The position numbers were made by a program, and so were the translations under genes. A stretch of DNA of 64,000 nt from Bicyclus anynana (lineage: Eukaryota; Arthropoda; Insecta; Lepidoptera; Nymphalidae): NCBI RefSeq assembly GCF_947172395.1, contig NC_069100.1, forward strand, positions 10,940,109 through 11,004,108, read 5' to 3'. How positions within the stretch are numbered: position 1 is the first letter of the stretch; every line of letters starts with the position of its first letter. Of the stretch, positions 12,681-24,300 are shown one piece after another. The notes under the pieces were generated by a model that saw only the letters and a list, made by a program, of their open reading frames with translations, did not search any database and had not been told where the DNA came from.

Positions 12681-15600
12681 TTAAGGCGCCCTTAATTAAT
12701 GTAAAAGAAAAGATTGATTCTTGATTCAGATATCAGATAAGATAAGGAAGTATTTTGCTCAACAACGTGTTGCTTGTATTGTTGGCATCTTGAACATTCT
12801 CCGCATGATTGTCTCAGTTAATTATTGTGGATATCATTTCTTTTGAATGCCGACATTTTTAAATGGTGTTTCTTATTTTCCTCAATGGTCGTATTTTGTA
12901 TTTTTGAGTATAATTTGTTTCTATATTTTATATCTGAAATCAAAAAAGTAATTTCTTATTACTTATGCAATTTAATTTTATAAAAACGAAAAACATTAAC
13001 AAAAACAACATAAGCCAAAATTATATATTTTCTCTCTCATTTATTTATTTGTCCTTTTTTAAGTTTTTTTCAGTGTTAAGATAAAAATATAATGAAAAAC
13101 ACTATAAAAATTAAAAAAAAAACAATCCTCTCGCTGCGGAACGTTTGAGTGCTCCAGTGTGAGAAACCTCCACACAATACGCGCCGTCTCAAAAATCTGT
13201 TTCCGACCCTTGTTGACGTCCAACAGTTAAGTGAAAGCTTCTTAAGATGTTGGTCGAAGCTTTTCGCTATAAGACCATTGGCTGAAACAACCATCGGAAC
13301 AACAACAGTTGACTCAACATTCCACATGGCGGTAATAGCATAAGCAAGGTATTTTTGATACATTTTCCTTTTCGGCTTTAACCAGATTTATCGTCATGTG
13401 GAACAGTAATATCAACAATCATTGCAAATATATTATTATAATAATTATGAAACAAAAAAAAAGCAAAATAAAAAGTAAAGCTATTTATTTTTATAATGCA
13501 ATTGTTAATTACGTATCCAATTACTTGCCAATTAACTGGTATTACCTAACTAATAACTTTATTACTTCAGTAATCCAGTGTTTCATGATGCCGTCGCCGC
13601 CTGCGCAACTGTTGGTATGATAATAATTAATACCGCAGTACCGCTTGCTGCACCGGCGATATACTGAAGTGGGCAACGGGCATACTTGCTGAAATAATGT
13701 TTACCACATCGTCTGAAATTTGAAGCATTGCTCAATATAATTTATATGCTTAATATAATATAATTGCTTATTATATAGCCGAGGTCCGAGTCTCATAGGA
13801 GACGCCTTTAGAGAGCCGTTCTGACCTCTATGTTTCTTTCAGCCTTCACACATCAGGCGATGCTTCTGCGCTCGCCCAACCCCCCCCCCGATGACGCCGT
13901 AGTGGTTCCGTAGGGAGCTATCGGCACCTACTCAGACAGAAAAAAAATATATATATATTCTTTCACTTTAGTAATAACTTATGTATTCGAAAGTAGAAAT
14001 GAAAACGGAATTTGGGTTTTATTGATAGTGTTAACGAGTCATCAATTTATTGTCATACAAAAGACTTCAACGCGTATTTTTCTTGTATTTCTCAACCATA
14101 TTTTTTTATAATACATTAAAATCGGCCCAACCGTATCCTAAGAGTGCGATTACCAACACTATCATGGTAGGGACTTAAACCCTACCCCCATTTTAAATCG
14201 TAATTTTAATATTTTCGTATGAAAAAAAATATGGCATAACGTTTTGCTGATTCAGCTAGTCAATATCGTAAAAGATTGGAATTTTTTAATTGTAAAAGAT
14301 CAATATTTTAAAAGAGGAACTGCTCTCTACTACGACGGAATGGTACGGAACTCTAGGTAGTTTGTGAAACAGTCAAACTTGACGTTTCAAAAGTGATTAC
14401 GACCCCTAGGCGTTATATTTTCCTTCCTTACTCATGTAACTATAGCATTCTTTATTTAGTGGGCTATCTAAAACAATGAATTCCTTCTGCGTACCAGTAA
14501 TTCCTGCGATTAAACCATATAAACAAACTTTTCAGTTTTATAATATTAAGTATAGATTATATTAAATCATGAATCTATTTTCACCTTTGTAATATAATTT
14601 GAGGTCATTGTATAATATAATGTCAATAAACATAATTATTATTACATCAATGGGTCGGTTCATAAAAAAATTGTAACAAATTATTGTTACGTATGCAAAT
14701 TAAAATATAATTAGCATACAATAATCATTGTTGTCAGTTAATTTTACACGGTTGCATTCTTTGAACTTCCTCTATCACTCGGCTTCGCGTGTTACTTTCT
14801 TCATAATATTAAAAATAATAATTCAAATTGTTTCCTTCAATATAATGCAAAATTACGTTTTTTATATAAACTAAATTTTTATGTGTACTATTTTCTATGT
14901 GTTTGTTTTTCTAATGTGCAGTAAAGTCTAAATTAATAAAATAAAATAATATTATAAAGAAGTAAGATTTAGTTTCTGTATGTTACGATTTAGCTCAAAC
15001 TTATTTACCTCACAAGTTTGGGAGGACTTTCTTTATAGCAGCATTTTATTTTATTCGTTTGGTTTAAAAATTTTCAGAACTTCTAACGCGATAAATTTTT
15101 AATTATTTTTTTTTATTTTTTTATTCTTTACAAGTTAGCCCTTGACTACAATCTCACCTTATTATGGCTAGGAATAATTATTATGGTTAGGAATATGTCA
15201 AACATACATATTTTTCAATGAACAGACAGAAATACTAATAATAATATCAAATATATTTGTAGGCTTGTAAAATGCTAATTAAACAATTGATTGATATTTT
15301 AACGTGACCTTATATGGTAGAAATGCTTAGACACGTGTTTGCGTGTAGTGCTATTTCATTACATCATTCGTTAATTCAAACGAAGACAGTATATTTTATG
15401 GTAACCAGCCAGCAGTAGCGATGACTGAAGTTTTCTTGTAGGTAACCCATTCATGTGATTTTTTAATCTGAATGTGTTTTTGTCTGAGTACTTTAAATTA
15501 TTTACATCAGTAAAACTCGTGGATATTCAAAAGGTAACCCGATAGGAGTCGGGTTGTTGGGAACCATCGCCTCTGCTACCCAGTTAATCAATGAGTGACT

Positions 15601-16017
15601 TATTTATCTCTTTACTTAATACAAATAAAACTATGTCAAAGATGTTTTGAAGTTTTTTTTAATGATTTATGCAGGGTGTTTGTTTAATTTGCCATTAAAG
15701 GTCTAAAAATTATATCTAGTTACTCCACATGAAAATTTCTTCCTAACTATAAACATATAGCGGGGAATCAATTGCTAAAGCGTCAGCTTCAGCGTTCTAT
15801 GCTCTAGAGTATAAATAAACTGATTGGAGATAATTGTAATTTACTAGTAGAAGCTGGCGTTATAAGGTACAAATTGCAAAATCGGAATTTCAATTCAGTT
15901 CAAATAATAAACCCGTGCCAAAGCTTCAAATGCTCCAAAGTCCATTTTCTGAATTTTGAGTTCAGTCAATGTAATGTACATATAAGAACAAAATGAATAA
16001 ATAAATAAATAAAGTCA

Positions 16018-16067
16018 AAAAATGTGGAACGCTTCACGATTTTGCGTGTCATCCTTGCGCAGGGGCC

Positions 16068-16107
<40 letters not shown>

Positions 16108-16124
16108 ACTGCCGAAGCGAGTAC
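16018..16124 (-). ncRNA. U6: U6 spliceosomal snRNA (copy 1, canonical)
   Basis: The minus strand carries a full-length U6 snRNA: 5' stem-loop region GTACTCGCTTCGGCAGTAC, the ACAGAGA box that pairs with 5' splice sites, the AGC of the catalytic triad in GATTAGCATGG, and the 3' part ending in CATTTTTT, which also acts as the Pol III terminator. TATAAG lies about 27-32 nt upstream (16151-16156), the expected Pol III TATA position, and the block at about -40 to -65 is conserved with copy 2 and should contain the PSE. All visible core positions are canonical. It lies about 2 kb beyond the 3' end of the protease gene, on the same strand. Confidence 0.95.
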
Positions 16125-16290
16125 GATTACTAACGCGGTTAAAAGTTTACTTATAGTCTAGAACATTAAACATTTCGATAGCGTGATGTAGACCCCATAC
16201 AAATTAACAGTGCTACTGACAGCGCCATCTATACTAGTTTTTGGTAAACATAATATAATTTGAGTAGCGCTCACAGATGGCGCTAATACT
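16125..16290 (-). promoter_or_regulatory. U6 promoter and far upstream block (copy 1)
   Basis: This is the counterpart of the copy 2 promoter: TATA at 16151-16156, presumed PSE around 16157-16190, then the shared distal block. It ends with inverted AGCGCCATCT (16221-16230) and AGATGGCGCT (16275-16284). Confidence 0.7.
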
Positions 16291-16535
16291 TTACAAGTTC
16301 TAAGAAGTTCAGATATTTTTGTATAGGTGGCCAGGGACAGAATTTGTAATTTCTTTTTATTATCTTATTGCTCAGACTAAATTAGATAATTTTCTACAGA
16401 ATATTTTCTTCCCACAAACGTGAAACTTTTTAAGGAAATAAAATTAACTATATGACTGACTACTCAGTTTTAAAAATTGATGTAAAATGGTGATAAACAA
16501 AAAAAACCATGGCTGAGTTTGCTGTGGGCTTTTAA

Positions 16536-16575
16536 GTTACGATAGTTCCAAATGCGCATTTGGAACTATCGTAAC
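16536..16575. repeat. Perfect 40-bp palindrome
   Basis: GTTACGATAGTTCCAAATGC is followed immediately by its exact reverse complement, with no spacer. The surrounding sequence resembles 39885-40070, probably a transposon tail, which has no such palindrome. Confidence 0.9.
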
Positions 16576-16579
16576 ATTA

Positions 16580-18185
16580 ATTTTAAACTTTCGATTTTAA
16601 CTATCACCATTATCTAATAACATTGCCTAACGTTACAAAAGTGTTGGTAAAGTAAGCCTATGATTGAAATAAATTAATTTTGACTTTGTCTTATAACTTT
16701 TATAAATTGATGTATCTTTCACGCAAAAACTATCGAATATATTTGGCTGCAGATTGGGATGGAGATAGATTTAATTAATTAATTTAGAAAATAAATAATT
16801 TCCGCGGAAATTATGAAAAACTAAAACTCAATTCAATCAATTTCGGATTTAATTCAAAGATGTTTTTGAGAGAGGTAGGCTTACAAACTTAGCGTTTACA
16901 AAATAACACAGGCCTGGCTAGCTCAGGCTTGTAGAAGTTCTCAAGTGTGTAAGAGGATTTAAAAATGAAATAAAATCAATAATAATTTGGAAAATATTTT
17001 ATATTCGACGGATTTATTAAATAAACAATTAGGATTCCTTAAACTTATGGCTAATTCATTCATATTATAAATAAAATTAATAAATGCTTGAATTAATGAA
17101 ATATGTATTTATTTACAATGATAATTATTAATTTATTCATTTACCTAATACGATTAAAATTAAGAACTGGGATGAACTCAGTTTCAATAAATTTATTTAA
17201 AAAAATAAAATACTTATTAAATTCGGCAGTTTTGTTCAAACTATAATTATTAATTAATAACAATCTAAATATTATAATTTAAAAAATATTTTCATTACGT
17301 TTATTATCTAGGTATCAAAAATAAATATTATTTAACAAAAATAAAGAATTATCTAAATTAGTGTATTATTTAATATTTTAGCAGTCTAAATATCAAAATA
17401 GTTTCTTCGATGTAATACAATTCGATTTAACACGATGTCCTAATTATTGTAATTATTATATTACATTATTATAATTTCATATTTTTACTATGCTTTTTAT
17501 TTATTAATATTTAGATATTAAACTTATTATCATTAATGATAATAAGATGTCCCTACTGAAAAAATAATTTTTCGCAATGCATTACAAAACTAAGTATTTA
17601 TTTAAATAAAATCGTACATTATCACATTATTTACTATATCAAATGTAATCCTGTAATTTGATATTGTGAAAAATAAGTAGGTACTCCTATGTCTTGATTT
17701 TTGATATTTTAAGAAGCAAGTCATACAAAATGTAGTATCGAGTAAAATTCAGTAGTAAGTAATATTAACAATTTTTTATATAAAATACATACTTATAATA
17801 TACTTATAACAGATGTAATACTTAAGTTTCTAAAAATAGAAGCATTTTTCTAATGAATAAAGAAAACAGTAAATATTTCTTTAAATGCAAGTGGTTTGCT
17901 GTTTTTCATGTATTCAAAGATAATATTTAATTGACAGCTTCATTAAATCGTGTCAACATAATTTCTTCTAATCGATCTTATTTTTACTAGAGTAGTATTA
18001 CTTTGGAGAACATTGACCCCAAAAATGTTAACGCGTATTTTTTCATAAAAATGTAATAGTGTATACCTGTATTGTTTCATAAAATAATGTAAAAGTATAT
18101 TGTTTACACAAAAAATGCTTTTTCATACAAGCTGTATTTTCCATAGAAATTGCCCAATATTTTTGCCCAAAATCTGATTTGCCCA
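16580..18185. other. AT-rich 3' flank of the protease gene
   Basis: Very AT-rich, especially 16970-17700. It probably holds the 3' UTR and poly(A) site of the protease gene next to 18186. Nothing else is recognised. Confidence 0.5.
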
Positions 18186-18349
18186 TTAGAACTGTAATAT
18201 CTGGTTGATCCAGTCCCGGAACTCGGAGATGCGCGTGTAGACGCCGGGCTGGTTGGGCTCCGCGCAGCCGATGCCCCACGAGATGACCCCGCTCAATACG
18301 AACCGACTGTCTCTCTCTCGCTGAACTACCATTGGACCACCACTGTCAC
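18186..18349 (-). CDS. Sb: Stubble last coding exon: catalytic serine and C-terminus
   Basis: 164 nt encode residues 967-1020 and stop TAA at 18188-18186. The acceptor is TTCCCACAG|GTGACAG at 18350. It reads GDSGGPMVVQ with catalytic Ser969, SGVISWGIGCAEPN, PGVYTRISEF and a C-terminal helix DWINQILQF. The protein ends at the natural S1A C-terminus. Downstream sequence is AT-rich; several AATAAA/ATTAAA-like hexamers occur on the minus strand between about 17490 and 17935, and I could not choose the true poly(A) site. Confidence 0.93.
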
Positions 18350-21300
18350 CTGTGGGAAATCAACACATATAAAGGGATATACCCACCGGTTCATACAATG
18401 TCAGCCCAGGGAACCCAGGTATATGGACATAAAAGTATATAGACATGATAGTTGTATAAATAAGGATCTGGTTAATTGGTCTAATAAAAGTATGTTTTTT
18501 GAAGTGAAATACATTTTTTTATCACTCTTCTAGGGCAAAATGTTCGCCGGCGTACCAAAGTGCCGAAGTAACATTTGAAGCTGTATTATATTTTCTGTTA
18601 CAAACAAGCTTAACTAACAAGAAAACGAACAAATAAACCAATCATAAATCTACTAGGCTATACTGGTTGTTTTTCGTTATTGGTTAAGGATGTTGATTGA
18701 CATCATTCGCGTAATCAAGTAACACGGCTGCTTTTAAACAGGGACCTCGTCTTAACGGAAATTAACTTTCTCCATCTGCGGGAATTTACTTACTAGTGGA
18801 ATAGGAGGCAAATTGGCTCTGAACTTGTTATTGATACACAGTGAAGACTATGCGATGGCGATGCAGAGCCGTGATATCCCGGTTATTATGACCCCAGACT
18901 TTGATTTAGAAGGTGTAGTTTCGAATCCGGTCAAGCACCTCTAACTTATTAATTATGTGCATTTTAAGAAATTAATTATCACGTGTCTCAATCGGTGAAG
19001 AAAAAACATCTTGAAAAAACCTGCATACCTGATAATTTTAACAATTCTCTACGTATGTGAAGTCTGCCAATCCGGACTGGGCATGGTGGACTATTATTCT
19101 AATCTCCAAAGCGTCTTGGGATATAATTAATAACAGTTTTCAATCTAAAATATCGAATAGAGAAATAAGTAATGTTAAATATCAGGGCATTACTTATTCC
19201 ACCCCAAGTATAATTACAGAAGTATTTAATAACTTCTTTCTGGACATTAGCAATAAATCTAATGATGTTGATTATAAACAAAATTTGACTTGTGACATAA
19301 ATAGTAATCATAAAACACTGTATCTGACGCCAACAAACATAGACGATGTATATAAAACAATTTTAGGACTAAATATGACGAACTCAACGGGATATGACAA
19401 CTTAAATACTAGACTTCTAAAACGCTGTGCTGCTTATTTGGCACCGCCACTTATGCATATTATAAATCTATCTTTTGTGGAAGGTGTGTTTCCAGAAAAA
19501 CTCAAGTTGTCAACTGTAAAGCCAGTATACAAAAAAGACGATAAAAGTGATATAAAAAACTACCGTCCTATAACTCTAATACCTGTACTCTCAAAAGTTT
19601 TAGAAAAAATTATGCACAATAAACTATTTAGTTTTATATCACACTGCAACATACTAAAAGATGAGCAATATGGCTTTAGAAAGAATTGCAGTACTACACT
19701 AGCCTGCTATAATCTTAACAAAGTTATCACAGAGAACCTTAATGCGAAGGAGTCGGTTGTATGTATCTTTCTAGATATGACCAGAGCATTTGATCTAGTT
19801 TGTCATAAAACTCTTCTAGATAAATTGGGAAAGTATGGTATTAGAGGAAAATGTTTACAGTGGTTGGAAAGTTACCTTAGCAATAGAATGCAATGTGTTG
19901 AAATTTTAAATACAAATAATTTTCGATGTAATACATACCGATCAAATTTTAAAATTCAAAATCCATATGGTGTTCCTCAAGGCAGTATCCTAGGTCCTTT
20001 ATTATTTATTTTGTATATAAATGACCTCCCGAATGTCATCAAACACAAATGCATTATGTATGCTGATGATACAACTATTGTCGTTACTGGCAAGGATAGA
20101 TCAACTATTGAGTTTGAATGTAACGATGCTTTATCAAAAGTTATCCAATGGTTAGACAGAAATAATTTGTCAGTCAACATGCAGAAAACAAAATTTATTC
20201 AATATATGCCATATAACAACATATCCTCAAATTTCAAAATTAGTTATAAAGGGTCGTCTATAAATGAAGTAGAAACTACAACTTTCTTGGGGATAATAAC
20301 TGATAAATATTGCAATTGGAAATCCCACATCGAACAATTATGCGCCAAGTTGGATAGATTTGTATTTGTTCTTAGAAGATTATATCAAACCAACAGTTAC
20401 AAAACAGCTTTGTTGGCATATAATGGATATGTTTCTTCACTGCTAAGGTATGGAATCATCTTATGGGGAAACTCCGTACTTATAAACACTGTGTTCGTTA
20501 AGCAAAAGGCTTGTTTGAGGGCCTTATGTGGCTTGCACACGCTTGACTCATGTAGACCTTTGTTTAAAAGGTTCAATGTTCTCCCTCTGCCTTGTTTGTA
20601 TATATTAGAAATATTATTACTAGTTAAAAGATATCCTAAATATTTTAAAAGTTACAATGAGTTAAGTGATGTCAGGCGAAGAAGAAAAGATAAGCTAATA
20701 ATGCCACCAAAAAGGCTTGACATGTTCGCTAAGAGTGTACATTGTAGTGCAATTTCAATATATAACAAACTACCAGATATCTATAAGATTGACAATGTAA
20801 ATAGTTTCAAGAGTAAGGTTTCTAAAATGCTTATGGATAAATGTTTCTATAACTTAAATGAGTATTTAAATTACAAATTTTAATGATATTCTTTTTTTTT
20901 TTTTTTGACGTATGATAAATATTTTGACATAATTTTAATTGACATGTGTGTTTGACATAATTTTAATTGACATTTTAACATTTCACTGGTAATAATTACT
21001 TGACTTTGCACTAAATTTAACAAGGTTTAATAATTTTGACAGTATATATTATGACTATTATTTTATTTTATCTGTCACAGTAGTTTTGAGTTAAATTTGT
21101 CATAATCATTGAATCTTAAAATGTTAAATTGTATAAGCTATTACATATGTTTTCTTTTTTTTATTTGTTTGCTTTTAAATTAGGATTATACATAGTCTAT
21201 TTAAATTTTTCATACACCAAATTATTATGGTAGAGAGTATCAGGGTCTTATTATATTTAAGTAATCTTTGTAAACCTGCTTTCTGATGAATAAATAAATT

Positions 21301-24300
21301 ATTATTATTATTATTATTATTAAATTATTATCTCTTTTATACTGAGAGGAGACTCCTACTCAACAAGTAGTTAAGTAAACAGTGAGCCGAATAGGTATAG
21401 GTTGTAAGGATGTGTTCGCTGTGGCATTATGTCCCCTAGAAGGCGGGGGACCCTATTGCTCTTTCCTGTATCATTATATCCCCCAGAAGTTAGGGGAGGG
21501 GTTGCTCACCTTCGCAGCTGTCGGAGCCGCCCTGCCGCCAGCCGGCGCAGATGAAGATGTTAGGGATGTGCTCGTTGTAGCCCGCCGCCAGGTACATCGC
21601 CTCGCACGCCGTGTTGTTGATAACCGGCACTTCTACTTCTTGCAGCACGCTGGGAAGTGGACCCTCTGGGGGACAAGGCAAATGGGGGTTCAATGGCAAT
21701 ATACAAGTTGTAAAGATTTTTGTATTTTTGTTTTTAACGAATAAATTCAAAATTACTAAATCAAATTGCTAAGAAAGCTACATTATCAGGGAGCAACATA
21801 GACTATACTTTATTTCCGTGTTCAGATAAGAACGGGAATTACGCTGGTAAAACCACGAGGTTCTGCTAGTACATTATAAAACTAACATACAATATAATGG
21901 CGCGGGCAAGACCACAAATACAGTCAACAAATACAGACTCAGGTAAAATGTTTCTAATTCAAGCATTACAAATACTGTAACTGAAGTAACCTAAACCTGA
22001 ACAAACCTCAATAGCTTAACGGACTCATCACCGAGGGGTGGTGGTTCGATCCCTACCCCGTTGGATACTTTCTCCTATTACAGTCTTTCCCGACTGGTTG
22101 GGGGAGAATGGGAATATTGGTCAAATAAAAAAAAAACTTAGATATGACAAATATTCTTTAAAAATAAAAATAAAACCGGAACATTTTGTTTCACAACCCT
22201 CATTTTACCCTAATAGTTAGTACAATGCAACGTACTCTTGACTTGATTAAAATTGGCTAAGTCTGATCTGATGGTAGAATTCGAACATAGCCAAAAATCT
22301 TAAAACATACCCAACTTGTGGACTACAAACTTACCATCATACAGTCGTCCCCACCCAGTGACGTAAGCAGTTCTGCCGACGTAGTTGTCGTCATCGTCCG
22401 GCACGCACACTGGCAGGATGTTGGGCTGGAACGTCACTGGCTCGTAGAATCTTCAAAAGAAAAAATAATTAACCCTGCGATTAATGTGCCTTTTTTTCAT
22501 TTAACTTTTTTTTTAATAAGGAGGAAAATAAGTGTGACGAAAAGAGAATTTTATATTTTGACTCTACAACTAATTTAGTACGAACTTGCATACTCTTTAA
22601 CTTTACGGATCCTAACAGAGTTACCGACTGCGCTACATCGGTACATTACATGTACCGAATAAAAAAAACCATACCGCGACCTGTAGCTAAGCAATAAACG
22701 CTAACGCTTCGAAAACTAAAAAATAAATGGGCATGACATACTTAATACTATAGAGTGGTGCAGTAGGTACCTGAGCAAAGCAAGGTCGTACTCTATATAA
22801 TAAGTCTTACCTGAGCAAGGCAAGGTCGTACTCTATATAATAAGTCTTACCTGAGCACAGCAAGGTCGTACTCTATATAATAAGTCTTACCTGAGCACAG
22901 CAAGGTCGTACTCTATATAATAAGTCTTACCAGAGCAAAGCAAGGTCGTACTCTATATAATAAGCCTTACCTGAGCAAGGCAAGGTCGTATTCTATATAA
23001 AGTCTTACCAAAGCAAATCAAGGTATATAATAAGTCTTACCTGAGCAAGGTCGAACTCTATATAATAAGTCTTACCTGAGCAAGGTCGAACTATATATAT
23101 TAAGTCTTACCTGAGCAAGGCAAGGTCGAACTCTATATAATAAGTCTTACCTGAGCAAGGCAAGGTCGTACTCTATTTAATAAGTCTTACCTGAGCAAGG
23201 CAAGGTCGAACTCTATATTATAAATCTTACCTGACCAAGGTCGTACTCTGTATAATAAGTCTTACCTGAGCAAAGCAAGGTCGTTCTCTATGTAATAAGT
23301 CTTACCTGAGCAAGGCAGGGTCGTACTCTATTTAATAAGTCTTACCTGAGCAAGGCAAGATCGAACTCTATATAATAAGTCTTACCTGAGCAAAGCAAGG
23401 TCGTACTCTATATACTAAGTCTTACCTGAGCAAGGCAAGGTCGTACTCTATATAATAAGTCTTACCTTAGCAAGGCAAGGTCGTACTTTATTTAATAAGT
23501 CTTACCAGAGCAAAGCAAGGTCGTACTCTATAAAATAAGTCTTACCAGAGCGAAGCAAGATCGTACTCTATATAATAAGTCTTACCAGAACAAAGCAAGG
23601 TCGTACTCTATATAATAATCTTACCTTAGCAAGGCAAGGTCGAACTCTGTATACTTAGTCTTACCTTAGCAAGGCAAGGTCGAACTCTATATACTAAGTC
23701 TTACCTGAGCAAGGTCGTACTCTATATAACAAGTCTTACCTGAGCAAGGCAAGGTCGTACTCAAAGGTGGCGTTGTCGAAGTGCGGGTGGTTGGCTACGA
23801 TCTGCACGCGCCTCTCTGCGAAACCCGTAGGGCTCCTCCTCGTTAGCCAGGTCGTACTCTATATAATAAGTCTTACCTGAGCAAGGCAAGGTCGAACTCT
23901 ACATACTAAGTCTTACCTGAGCAAGGCAAGGTCGTACTCAAAGGTAGCGGGGTCGAAGTGTGGGTGGCTGGCTACGATCTGTACGCGCCTCTCCGCGAAC
24001 CCATAGGGCTCCTCTTCGTTAGCCAGGTCGTACTCTCCGAGACGCACTAGCAAATCTGATGGTGGCACTCTGAAAACGACATTAATTTTTAATTTTCTTC
24101 AAAAATATTAATATTAAAAATGGTTATAACCCCCGGTGACGCCGCTAAAGCCTACCTATGAAACCTACGGAACTTACACAATCAGAATAAACCGGCCAGT
24201 GCGAGTCGTACTCGTACACGAAGGGTTCCGTCATCTATAAAAACGGCAAAAAATAACGTGTGTTGGGATATATAACTTAAATATTACTCTTATTTTATAT

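Larger units (their letters stand above)
6410..16000. other. Intergenic DNA, repeat-rich
   Basis: No gene is supported. It holds the repeats listed separately, a block shared by 13780-13925 and 52720-52885 (AAGCCGAGGTCCGAG, ATGCTTCTGCGCTC), a C-run at 13880 and long AT-rich stretches. The short frames in this region have no family resemblance. Confidence 0.6.

Noticed and set aside
18043..18279. 78-codon minus-strand frame overlapping the last protease exon
   Set aside because: It is out of frame with the GDSGGP-coding exon and runs into the 3' flank.
19057..19100. ATG at 19057 as the start of the reverse transcriptase
   Set aside because: The first ~14 codons lie in the flanking SINE; the LINE is truncated on its 5' side.
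22770..23739. CRISPR-like look of regular 40-bp repeats
   Set aside because: Units are directly tandem without unique spacers, the genome is eukaryotic, and the unit equals an exon end plus splice donor.
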